Source of the DNA: Steinernema hermaphroditum | Taxonomy: Eukaryota; Nematoda; Chromadorea; Rhabditida; Steinernematidae | Assembly: GCA_030435675.1 (NCBI GenBank) | Contig: CM059621.1 | Location: 2,294,001-2,358,000, forward strand | Length of the DNA stretch: 64,000 bases | Reading direction: 5' to 3' | Part shown: positions 12,640-22,985 of the stretch, one piece after another | Layout: each line of letters opens with the position of its first letter | Position numbering within the stretch: position 1 is the stretch's first letter | Made by a program: the position numbers and the translations under genes | The notes under the pieces: model-generated | The model's database searches: none | Seen by the model: the letters and a program-made list of their open reading frames with translations, nothing else | What the model was told of the DNA's origin: nothing

Positions 12640-13165
12640 AATTCAAACGCTCAAACCGCTCGCTCGTTGTGCCGTAGTAAGATGCCGAGCGCAGAAGAGC
12701 GCTTCCGCTGTGCTTGCTGTGCGGTTCGTGCTTGTCGAGTGCGATTTTCGGATCGCACGCAGTGATCTAGGAGAGGAGAGAAGAGGAAGAAAGAAGAAGG
12801 GAAGGAGGAGAAAGGCGCCTCACGCACGCAACAGGCGTATTGACGTCTCGCAAGGCTTTGTCGTCGTCATTCCGCCCTGTAGCTGGAGTAGGACAGGAAG
12901 GACTTTGTAGCCGTAGAGCGAGTTAGTCACTAGGCGCTCGGGACTACTACGTATCGCCACGAGGGGCGATTTTGGGATCGCACGCAGTGATCACAGCGGG
13001 TTTCAATGGCATTTATCCGCGTGGCGCTTCCGATTTCTGCAGATCGGATCCGAAGTTTAAGGCGAGCACCGCCGTATGCATTTCTTTTAGGAGTGACAAT
13101 GTGGTTCTTGTGCATATGTATGACGTCTCGCAAGGCGTAAGCCTTTGATACGAAAAATAAACTCG
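12640..13165 (+). repeat. GC-rich repeat block ending in the shared-3'-end retroposon
   Basis: Two partial units repeat GGATCGCACGCAGTGATC (12750 and 12975) and GACGTCTCGCAAGGC (12841 and 13121). The second unit ends with GGCGTAAGCCTTTGATACGA and an A-rich tail, the 3' end shared with copies at 25230, 33490, 42780 and 43632. Confidence 0.6.
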
Positions 13166-13242
13166 TAAGGAACTGCACTTCAATTTTATTTCAACGTCGG
13201 TGAAATTGATCAACGATTTCACTCGGATGCACAAGCGCGCAG

Positions 13243-13859
13243 TTAATAGTTCCAGTTGGAGAAGTAGACCGCATGATCGAAGTCGTTGCGACAGATGGAC
13301 CAGTCATTCTGGTTGACACTAATGACGGCCTGGTACATCGCGTCGAAGAAGCTCTGGGCGAACGGGTTGTTAGCGTAGTTATCCCACTCGCCGATGACAG
13401 CAGGGATTCCCTGGCCGCAATACTGGTACACCTACAATTCGTATCGTACTGATTGCAATGGATGATGCTGATTCCTACATCAGCCACAACTGGGTCGAAC
13501 AGATTAACGGCATTCGTCTCAGCCGCTGCCCTGATCGGAGTAAAGTCACTTCCGAGGTCGTTTTGAAGCTTGCTCAGAAGTGCAGCGGCGTTCACAGCGG
13601 TCGCTCCACCAATATTCTGGGATACTGTATTGATGAAGTCTAAAAGAGAAACGGGTGTTGAATATAAATATTGGCACTTACTGTCGAACATCTGCTGAAC
13701 AGTGGCCCCTTGACAGACTTGATTGGCAACGGCGTTCTGAATTTTTTGAATTTCGCTCAGTGTGAAGAAGTTAGTAACGTATTGGTGTATGAAGTCAGCC
13801 ATGGCAGACTGAGCCTGGGTGGCGGACAGAGCGAGGAGGAGAACTGCGAGAATATACAT
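13243..13859 (-). CDS. Secreted protein of unknown function, 175 aa
   Basis: Exons 13682-13859, 13479-13639 and 13431-13243, with introns of 42 and 47 nt. Residues 1-18 are a signal peptide (MYILAVLLLALSATQAQS). The mature part is helical-looking with few Cys (VCQG, YCGQG, SICRND) and ends YFSNWNY. The published-style reading that runs through intron 2 is an artefact: splicing at 13431 restores the frame for VYQYCGQGIP. A wrecked duplicate lies just downstream at 12203-12630. It sits between the two copies of the family A/B pair. The family is not recognised. Confidence 0.8.
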
Positions 13860-15198
13860 CGTTGAGTGATGTGATATATGGGCTGCTGTGTGGTCGGGTA
13901 TTTATACTAGAAGACAGGAAGTAATTAACAGGTGATTATGTGCAGGGCTTATCTGTGCGAGCAACAATAACAGTTATTAGCGCCTAAGCTTGCATGGTTA
14001 CCGGAATTGAGAGACTGTTTGTTAATATTACAGCATTGGGCGTTGGCCGTAAAACTGTAGATCGAAGATCGTTATTGTTACTCGCGGAAGCATGGATTAT
14101 AGTCATACATGAATCTATTCTTTTGTTCGTTTTTGAGGAAGCGGAAACGCTTATTTTTGCCAGAAATTTTGCATGGTTAAGTTGGTTTGTTGACGAAAGA
14201 GACGACTGGCTCTGCCGGAAACAAAAAGGGCCACCCTTTGATTTTAAAGGGGAGGAAGATAGGAGTGCAGTTCACTTCCTCTTGCTATTGCTGCTATAGT
14301 TTCTCTTCAGTGCTCATTTGTTCGCCTAACTATGATGGCACTCTTAGATTGTGCAAAGCGTCACCTATTATTTCTATTGTGTTTACGGAAGTGGTTGACA
14401 ATTCCAGCGGCTGCCACGATTTACTAGATATATGGCCTGTCCGGTTCTACATTAGAGCGGTTGTAAATGCGACCCGGATGTTGATTTTACATGTATATTG
14501 GAGGGTCTAGGCACAGTTTTCGAGTTTGTACGCTTCTATGTGTTACGTCTTGTCGTAACAATAGTTTGAGGGAGCCAGGAGCTCTACCTGGTGGGAGACC
14601 TCAAACTTGGGTAATTAAACCTTTTATAATCAAAACGTAACACGTAAACAACCCTAACGCGAACATACACAATCACAAGGTACAAATAACATAGAAACAA
14701 GAGCGGATGTCAAACGGGGCGAATAACAATGCAAAGAGACTGTAGGCGGGTGGGATCGTGGTGGGACCAAACCGAATACAAGCAACGACCACAATGCGTG
14801 TAGTCAGCACGCAACACTATGGACTGCTTGCCTCGTACATGGTATTTCATAAGAAGGACAATACAGAGTCGGCGTTGGAGTCGATTTCAGCAATTCTGGC
14901 GAAGCAAGATCCATGAACGTACACCCACTCAACTCATTCAGCGATCGTTCAGGGTGCGGCCAACCCCTCCGAACACTACCGACAAAAGCGAACGAGAGAG
15001 TACTAGATCACAGACGCAAAACTTAAAGCTCTTTTGTCGGATTCTCCCTAACCACAATTCATTTAGTGATCAGGTTTTGATCTTTTAATCATGGCACCCT
15101 GTAGCGCGCTTTGCGATACGCTTAGCCTGTGTGGCACAATACGAGATAATGGCATATGATAGTAACATTCACGGCGCAAGCTTTACCGCGACACCTTC
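13860..15198. other. Intergenic with nested inverted repeat
   Basis: No supported gene. At 14541-14641 a TGTTACG/CGTAACA pair encloses a second hairpin (14564-14606, GTTTGAGG...CCTCAAAC with CCAGG/CCTGG inside). Part of it recurs inverted near 35020-35055, so it belongs to a dispersed repeat. Confidence 0.5.
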
Positions 15199-15202
15199 CG
15201 TT

Positions 15203-15503
15203 TGTCGTGTCCGTGGGACACCGAGTTCGCCGCTCAAGGGCATGTGTGGAAATCCCGTGTTAAGCTCATGGTTATAGTAATCCTTTATTGGGGGAATCAC
15301 ATAGAAAGGGGGAAAATATGGTTATTGCGGAGGAGACGGAGGCGGGTGGCAGAGGAGACAGGGACAGAAGCGGCGAGGGGCGCCGAGGCGCTGACCCGCG
15401 GAGAGCGGCAAACTGGTTGCAACAACTCTCTCTGTGTGCAGTCTGCGCGACCTTTTATAGGCAACCTCTGGAAGCGCGGAAGCGCCGGGGCGGAGCCCCG
15501 ACA
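15203..15503 (-). repeat. 3' LTR
   Basis: 301 bp, near identical to 19437-19737. On the minus strand it contains TATAAAAG and AATAAAGG. A 35-bp stretch just outside (from 15503) recurs at 15767, a small internal direct repeat. Confidence 0.9.
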
Positions 15504-16153
15504 CACCCTGGCTTCAGAAACTCGCCGGCCTCGGCGAGCTTTTGCTGGGCCGATCTCAGTTGGGATTAAATTGGGAAGCAACATTAGGGGTTTTCGAATA
15601 GGATGACATGGTGTAGCGGTAGCGGGTAGGATAAGGAAATAATAATCGGTAGCGGAAAAGCGGGTCAGAGGTATTGTGAAGTATTGAATATGGGGACTTG
15701 GAATAGTACGTGGTGGGGAAAGTGAGAAGGGAAATGAGTGGGGAAAAGTGAATGGGGTCCTCGACACACCCTGGCTTCAGAAAATCGCCGGCCTCGGCGA
15801 ATAGTGAAGGCCAAGAGTGTGGGGAAAGATAGGAATGGGGGGAATAGGATATGTGAGGTGACAACGTATATATGTATGATAAGATGGGTATCAGGATAAC
15901 ATATAGATAAATAGGATAAAAGAAACGGAGTAAAACAATGAATAGTGGAAGGAAAAAACAATATGATGCCGTTCGGTGTCTTCCGGAGGAGTAGGTCCTT
16001 GAGTGCAGCTGCCTGGCGCGAACAAGCAGTGCTCTTCTGTAGTTTCGCTGAGTGTGAGGGGTCGCGAGTCCCTACGCACTCGTTGATCCATGGACGTCTT
16101 TGGCTCCTCGGCATTTCGGGATTTCCTCCCTTGGCCAAGTGTCTGTGCTAGTT

Positions 16154-18250
16154 TTAGTAGAAAGCTTCGTCGTCGTAGTCGTTGTCGATCGCTTCGCGGT
16201 CATAGTTGTGATTGTAAAGGTAAAGGGCGCCGTCGTAGTAGTCGGTGTCGAAGTCTTGTCCTTCGTAGTAGCCATTGTAGAAGGTTTCGCCGTCGTCATG
16301 GTCGTTGTAAGGGTTTTCTTCGTCGTAGTGGTGGTTGTAGAAGACTTCTTCGTTGTAGTGGTGGTTATAGAAGGCCTTGTCGTCATAGTAGTCGTTGTAG
16401 AAGTGCTCACTGTCGCGGTAGTCGTCGGGGGAGGCTTCGTCCTCGTGGTAGTCGTTTTGATGGCGTCGATCGGTCTGAGAGTTGTGATAATTCGGACGTC
16501 CTCGACTACCGTAATCTTGTCGTGACGAAGGGCGGTGATGGTCATAACAACTTTCTTCGAATTGTACCCGACGAGGTGGCGTTTGATGAGTGACGAAGTT
16601 GGCGGCGTGTTCTTGGAACGTGGATACCGCTTTTTCCAGATTAATAGCAACGGAGTTCAGGCGTTTCACCGGATCTTCTTCGTCGAGTGATGTCCATTGT
16701 TCGTAGTCCTGAGCTACTTCGATGGCCGTTTTCCAGTCTTTTGGTTTAGCTTGATGGAGATAGAGGCCAAGTTTCTTGTTGACTCCGCTGCAGAACTTTT
16801 CCAACTTGAGTCGATCTCTTTGCGCATCGGTGAAGTCTTTCTTTGTCGAGAAGGCCACTTCCACTGTCGAGTGGACTCGTCTTGCGAATTCACTAACTGT
16901 TTCCGTTTCCTTCTGTTGCAGTGCCGCGTAGGCTTTCGTGGCTGTAATTCCGTCGGGGGAGAAGGCTTTCATGAGGGCTGTGGTCGCCTTGGCCCATGAC
17001 TCTTTTTCTTCTTTTGGGAGAATGTCGAATCTTGCCTTTGCGTCGCCTCTCAGGCGGGATGGGAGAATGAGTAGTAATTGGCTGTAGTCAAATTGTAGCA
17101 TTGATCCGATTTCGGTGAACTCATTGTAGAAGGCATGGAATGACTTGCCCTCTTTATCCCCGCTGAAGATTGGGAACAGCGACATGTGACTTCCGATGTC
17201 CTTCGGGGACGGTTTCTTCATCCCTTCGATCGCTCTTCCAAGTTCTTCCTTAATGCTTTGGAGTTCTGCTGCCATGGTTTTGTTCTGCTTCTCTTTCTTG
17301 GTGATCTCTTCCTTTCGTGTGCTCTCTTTCCTTTTTGCGTTCCTTTCTGCTAGTCGCTGTCCTTGTTCTGACAATTCTTCCTCTGGCTTATCCAAGTTTC
17401 TTCTGCCGTCCTTAGTGATTACCGACGATGAAGATGGTTCGTTGGCTGGATGGAACAGTGGAGTCGGAATAGGTGGACGCTCGGGTCTCGTAGTCTTAGG
17501 GGTTGAGGTAGGTTCCGGTGGTGTAACCGATGGAACGTGAGCTGAGGTAAGGATACTCCCTGAGGGGACTGTCGAAGTAGGCGAAGGTTGATCCGACCTG
17601 ATGGCCGGGTTGGGAGGGCGAATAGGAAGTCCTCAGTGACCTGGGTTGGTGAGGGTGACTGAATAGGCCCTTCAGAGGGTACGGTAGCGGTAGAGTGTGA
17701 AGTAGCAGAGTGTGAATAGGTGCGCGAGCGAGATCGTGCACGGTGGACTACCTCGAGTAAGCGATCTTCTGTCTCCAACTGTCTTTCCGATAGCTCGGCG
17801 GCTGCGAGCTCGAACTTCTTTGTGAGGACGTATTGTTCGTCCTCAAGTTGCTCTCCTTCGGCAATCAGACGCCGTACGTCTTCTCCCGTACGAGGTGTGA
17901 ACGGCTCGGCGGTGGGAGTAGTCTTGGGTGGAGACGGCCTCGGTGGAGGGGGTCTGGGTGGCTTCTGGTTTGGTGGAGTCCGTGCGAGTCTCTTCTTTGG
18001 AGCAAAGGGGTCTTGTTGCGTGAATAGGTTCGGTGATCCGATCGGCTGAGCCGAGATAGAGCGGCGTCGCTCTCTTGATGGGGATCTTTGTCGTGCCTTG
18101 GAGGCACTGGTTGGTTGGAAGAGGGAGCTTCTTCGTTGTCGCGGCTGGCCCTGCGGATGGTTCCGGATTCCTTCCGAGTAGGGTGGCGGCGGCGCTAGGC
18201 TCTTCTTCGGTGAGGTCGGGCGAGTGGATGACGTTTTCGGTGGTGGTTGA
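16154..18250 (-). pseudogene. Retrotransposon gag, frameshifted
   Basis: The main frame (17395-16154, 413 aa) holds a coiled, Lys/Glu-rich segment, then a retrotransposon Gag core (FPIFSGDKEGKSFHAFYNEF, later LPSRLRGDAKARF), then a low-complexity tail of Tyr/Asn/Asp repeats. Upstream, a Pro-rich frame and a helical segment (GEDVRRLIAEGEQLEDEQY) continue open from about 18250, but a one-base frame change near 17628 separates them from the core. The start of gag is unresolved: a CTTTTCAG acceptor at 18252 suggests a 5' exon. No zinc knuckle was seen. Confidence 0.8.
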
Positions 18251-19436
18251 ATTACTGAAAAGGCTTTCAGATTAGGAAGAGAAGGCTAAGAGCGGTGCGG
18301 TTGGTCGGAGTGCCGAGTGAAAGTGACTAAACCGAGCCACCCGACCGTCTTATAAGTCGAGCCATACTCCGCCCATCGTCGGCCCTTCAGTGGCAGTCGT
18401 CCTTGAGTCGGGATACCGGTTTCTTTGTTTCCGGCGGCTCGAGACTTGATCGGTGATGGCGCGTCGTCGAATTTAGCGCTGCCGGTCATATTTTTGAGTT
18501 TGGGTCGGCGCTGATCAAGGACGTAGGTGCCATTTCGTCCACTCGCTTCGTTGATGACCTTCGAATTCATTGAAATCTTCCATGAATTCGTCGGCCCGTG
18601 ACCTTGGTGCTTCGTTTGTGTCCTTGCGACTGATCAGAGTACATCCAATTCGATGTAGTATGGACGGAGGGGAACTTGCCAGCGGAATGATCTGAGATCA
18701 CTCCACTCTTCTGAGGTAATCGACAATTACAACAGGGGCTGCATGAGTGGCGCTCTTGATGTGGTGCACGATGCTTCATGATGAACCAGGACGGAAATTG
18801 AGCGACTTCGAAGCTGAGCTGGAATTCGAGAATCTCCATTGCTCAGGAAGATTCCATCTTCTCTTCACTATCGACTCCAACGCTGCCGCGGGTGTCGAAT
18901 TCGGCATTTGTGGTTGAAGTGAGAAGACGTTCACTTCTGCGGGGTGGCCTAGCCGGCCCAGAGTGGTTTCGCCCACTGTGAAGCGTGACTGGACCTATTA
19001 GGATGTCATAGGCCAATCAAAGAGTTCATCGTCCTATCGGTTTCGGTGGTCTCTTCTTCACTATCGACCCTAACTCTTACGCGGGCGCCGTGTTTCAGGC
19101 TATTGCTGGTTCAGGCGAAGAGACGTTCCCCAGTAGTAGTAATAGTAGTGGTGGCAGCCAAAATAATCATAGTAAAATAGGGCACCGTCCAGTGACTGTT
19201 GTCGAATACATCTGATCATAGTAGACAGCGGGTGTGGGAATCTAACCCAGGCACCGGCCAAACTACTGTTCGCTCCCGATCGTCGACAAGATGGGTGGTC
19301 GAACTTTTTGGATGTCGCTGCCAGCCGTCTCCTCCTTTCCCTCTCCTGAGCTTGTACTCTGTCTCGAGTACGGTACCTTTTTTAAGGGTACGGGGATAAC
19401 CACAACACGAGCAAGAGCGAGGCGGGACCTACAGAA

Positions 19437-19737
19437 TGTCGTGTCCGTGGGACACCGAGTTCGCCGCTCAAGGGCATGTGTGGAAATCCCGTGTTAAGCT
19501 CATGGTTATAGTAATCCTTTATTGGGGGAATCACATAGAAAGGGGGAAAATATGGTTATTGCGGAGGAGACGGAGGCGGGTGGCAGAGGAGACAGGGACA
19601 GAAGCGGCGAGGGGCGCCGAGGCGCTGACCCGCGGAGAGCGGCAAACTGGTTGCAACAACTCTCTCTGTGTGCAGTCTGCGCGACCTTTTATAGGCAACC
19701 TCTGGAAGCGCCGAAGCGCCGGGGCGGAGCCCCGACA
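19437..19737 (-). repeat. 5' LTR
   Basis: Differs from the 15203-15503 LTR at a single position by eye. TG...CA ends; followed by target duplication CGTT. Confidence 0.9.
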
Positions 19738-19999
19738 CGTTGTTTTCTAATGTCAAAACTGTATCCTACATTCGCTCTTGGATCTTGGAATTCTGCAGTT
19801 CCAATCGAAATGGAATATGCAAAAATAATAACTTCTGTAGTTTCACGACCACATCCCAAATAGCTACTCCGACAAGACTATACTGTGTCAGTTTCGCTTG
19901 ATAACGTGAACAAAGAGAAGGACCTCCTCCCACAACCATTTATTACCCTGTTACCAATAAAAAATATATATTCGATCGGCCAGAATTGGTTCGTTAAGT

Positions 20000-20449
20000 T
20001 CAGTCGTCATCACCACAATCGTCGCAGCAACAATGGCATGGACGGCAAGGCTTGACGCGGACGCATTGCCCAAAGATGCACTTGAATCCCTCAGCGCATC
20101 GTATGTTTTTGCCTGAAATCTGTTGTGCTCCGAGAGGGGCTCACACTTACAGCGGAAGTTCTCTGGAAGTTCGATTTCGACCTTTATAGCGATGATGATC
20201 ACTATGTCGTCCTCATCCAATCCGGCCTTTACCAACGCGTCGACGTCGATTCCTTCAATCTTGATCTTAGCCTTCAGAGCAGCATCAACATCCAGGCCTT
20301 TGGCCTTCAGCTTCGCCTTCAGATCAGCAATCACATCGATTTCGTCGTCAGCGAGCCCAAGTCCAAGAAAGAGGAAAATCTGAAACGAATATTCAGTCGG
20401 ATATGGTATGAGTTTCAGTTACCAGGCAAAGTTGAGTCCACATCTTCAT
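20000..20449 (-). CDS. Secreted Cys-rich protein, acidic tail (family A, copy 2)
   Basis: Exons 20423-20449, 20151-20379 and 20000-20112; 122 aa; same intron positions and phases as copy 1. Signal peptide begins MKMWTQLCL. The helical middle is almost unchanged. The last exon keeps the Cys module C-x4-C-x5-C-x4-C-x5-C with substitutions (AEGFKCIFGQC) and ends CRPCHCCCDDCGDDD, so the tail after the module is less conserved than the rest. Divergent from the family B gene at 20990. Confidence 0.85.
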
Positions 20450-20989
20450 CCTTTCAGTTGATGTCAGGTGGGACCTGCGCTTCAGTTTTATACCTTTCTG
20501 TGTGACCTACTTTCACTGTTGAAGTTTAGTCCCAATACAAAAGTTGTTTACCTCCCTGAAAATGTCATAAACATATGATAGTATCCTCTATTGTTCACTT
20601 CTCATTTTAATCGTTCTGTTGTCACACTATAGCCCTGAGGTCGGACCCCGGGTACGTTCTATAAACAACATAATGCTTTATGCTTTGTTCTTAAAAGTAA
20701 AAATTTGAATAATTTTCGAAAAATAGACGTTTAAATGATTGACTGGGTAGTACAACTACATAATTGAAGACTATTGCCCAAGCATTTCCACTACTTGACT
20801 CTCAATCAGACAAATTTCGGCTTGCGTTCTAAATATAACCATTTTCCAGTCGTGCAAAATGGTCCTTTAATTCTTCTGTTTACATCCAGCTTGTCAACAT
20901 GTGAAACTAGGTCACGATCATTTTTGGCATTATAAAACAGGCACAGATGAAGTGGAAGAATCAGCCTCCTGCATCCGTTGTCATTCGTC
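20450..20989. promoter_or_regulatory. Bidirectional promoter region, copy 2
   Basis: This 540-bp spacer has the same length and order of similar blocks as 11258-11796. TATAAAAC lies about 60 nt before the family B ATG. Joint control is inferred. Confidence 0.45.
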
Positions 20990-21536
20990 ATGCGTCTCCT
21001 TCTTCTCCAAGTAAATTTAGTTTAGCATGGAATCTCAGTACTTCAGGTTATCCTCGTGGTCGGAATCACTGGTGACGTGGGAATCCCCTGGCCATATCCA
21101 ACCACTCAAACTCCTTACCCTCCTGAAACAACTCCTTATCCCCCTGTAACAACTCCCTATCCACCTGAGACCACTCCTTACCCTCCTCAGACAACTCCCT
21201 ATCCACCTGAGACCACTCCTTACCCTCCTCAGACAACTCCTTACCCTCCTCAGACAACTCCCTATCCACCTGAGACCACTCCGTATCCGCCGGCGACAAC
21301 AACCTATCCAACCCAAACGAATCCTCCTGAGACGACTCCCTACCCTACCCAAACTCCACCTCCAGTCACCTGTCCTCCATTTACTCCTCCACCGAACAAC
21401 TGTAGGCAGGGCCCTCAGAAGGTTGGTATGTCATTTGCATTTAGGTCACTTCAAGCACTGTACTCCGCACCACCACTGCATCCGAGGAATATGTGTTCCG
21501 GCTGAGAAGTGTCCCAAGTGCCCAAAACGTGGCTAA
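20990..21536 (+). CDS. Secreted Pro/Thr-repeat Cys-module protein (family B, copy 2)
   Basis: Exons 20990-21010, 21047-21401 and 21445-21536; 155 aa. Signal peptide MRLLLLQVILVVGITG. The linker has grown into about nine 7-residue units of the form PYPPETT/PYPPQTT, a mucin-like, probably O-glycosylated stalk. The last exon encodes C-x4-C-x5-C-x4-C-x5-C-x2-C, including PHHHCIRGICVPAEKC. Compared with copy 1 (92 aa) the gain is nearly all linker, a typical slippage expansion. Function unknown. Confidence 0.85.
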
Positions 21537-21956
21537 TCGAACAGCAATTCAAGAATAAGAGAGCACTTCGTAACCTATTTCGCCCGATTTTTTCTGTATT
21601 TTTGACTGGGTTATAAAACAGGTGTTGGGTTTCCATGAATCACTCTAACATTGAGAGCCTCTGGTTCGGACAACATTAACATTAAATGGATATTGCTATA
21701 TCGCATCCTTCGGTTATCGCACGTCTTTTAAGGCTCGCTTTCCGATGGTATCTTTACCTAAGTTTATTCTCTACAACTACATGCTGTTTTAGTGGGGAAC
21801 GTCTACTATTCGTATCTTACTTTATTTATATCGTACGGGAACGTATCGTACTTTATACCTTTCGTTTCTTCAGTCCATCATAAACAAATTATTTAATCAA
21901 ATCCACTAAATAACAATAACAAAATATGTTTCCAAAAAAATGCACTTCAACAGTGG

Positions 21957-22112
21957 TTACACATCAATTACAGAGGTCTCGTAAGAAGGAGTTCCGTCGT
22001 CGTTGCTGCCAATACTACAAACAGCTAATGTCAGGCAGATAACGCAGATCTTGCAAACGAAGAAGAGGGCGAAAAGTACGAACAGCACAGCCATAACTAA
22101 AATCACCGTCAT
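21957..22112 (-). CDS. Single-pass membrane microprotein m1, 51 aa
   Basis: One hydrophobic helix (about residues 3-30, Cys-rich second half) and a polar tail ending SYETSVIDV. The ATG lies 2 nt after a TTTGAGCAG acceptor. Same design as eleven other small genes in this window; the tail ending -IDV matches m11. No recognisable domain; probably a type III or tail-facing membrane protein. Role unknown. Confidence 0.65.
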   Translation of the reverse strand: MTVILVMAVLFVLFALFFVCKICVICLTLAVCSIGSNDDGTPSYETSVIDV

Positions 22113-22599
22113 AACTGCTCAAAGGCCACCGTTCTCACCTTCTCATAAACGTAGGCGCCGACTGAATGAAATTGCTTAATGTATCACCTGAGGGGGCAAA
22201 TCCGGCTTAGATATACAAAATAGCTATGTACAACTGACGTAGTTAGCTGATCACCACTAAGAGATCTAACGTGCGAACACCGTTTGCAGAGCAGATTGGT
22301 TCTTCGTCATTCGACGACAACCACACAACAAGACAGATTAAAAAAACAGATGGCACGAAGTCTCAGGAATGTTCTCGATATGATAAACTGACGCTAATAG
22401 CCGCGCACTACGGGAGGCTAGCTGAGTCACATGGTCGATTATCTCGTTGCCTAGTGCTCGACTCTCATGTCCTCATGTGAGATCGTGAAGTGCAAGCGGA
22501 AAAGCTATATTGAAACGAGAAAAAAACAATTAGTGAGAGTGTGGAGGCAATGAGGGACCGATGGATAACAGTCGATGTATGTTAAGATGATATGTTCGA
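22113..22599. other. Intergenic
   Basis: No supported gene. A TAGCTGAGTCACATGGTCGA stretch near 22419 resembles a tRNA A box and recurs near 30718, so it may be a repeat. Confidence 0.4.
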
Positions 22600-22985
22600 T
22601 TCATTCGCCTACACCCCCATACATAAACGGAGAACCAACAGGTTCGTTGGTCTGTTTGTTTGTGTGAGTTTTTCCGTGAACACGAGAGCGGCCGCTTTCG
22701 ATCACTCGAGGAGCGGTCTTTCAGACAGCGGACAAAGCAAGGACATGGGCCGGCGTCGAACCGAGCCCGACCGATTACAAATCTGACATGTTCGCTATGA
22801 GCCATACAGACACTTTCATTAGATCGATTCACAGCCACTATGCCTCCCAGAAAAAAAACGATTCGATGAGCGCCGGTGTCTCCATCCGAAAGGCCGCCAG
22901 GCTGTTAGTCCTTTCGAGTGTTTACCGCTGGTAGGCTACTGGTGTCTTACCACCCGCAGGGCTACTTGGCTTTTAATATCTAGAG
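22600..22985 (-). repeat. tRNA-derived SINE copy A
   Basis: On the minus strand: head with AAGCCAAGTAGCCCTGCGGG, a tRNA-like part with B box GGTTCGACGCC (around 22753), then a tail ending ACCTGTTGGTTCTCCG. Diverged relative to copies B and D. Confidence 0.75.

Larger units (their letters stand above)
15203..19737 (-). mobile_element. Gag-only LTR retrotransposon
   Basis: Two 301-bp LTRs (15203-15503 and 19437-19737) bound 3.9 kb. Ends are TGTCG/CGACA and the flanks share a 4-bp target duplication, CGTT (15199-15202 and 19738-19741). Read on the minus strand, each LTR has a TATAAAAG box and a later AATAAA, fixing the orientation. Only gag is present; no protease, reverse transcriptase, RNase H or integrase reading frame was found, so it must move in trans. 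No convincing primer-binding site or polypurine tract was seen. The LTRs differ at one base (15479 region), which means a recent insertion. It separates the two copies of the Cys-rich gene pair. Confidence 0.9.

Noticed and set aside
15297..16138. Several 100-157 codon frames within and beside the LTR
   Set aside because: They lie inside LTR and purine-rich 3' sequence of the retroelement and recur wherever the LTR recurs.
16090..16593. Plus-strand 141-167 codon frames opposite gag
   Set aside because: Shadows of the Tyr/Asn/Asp repeat tail of gag.
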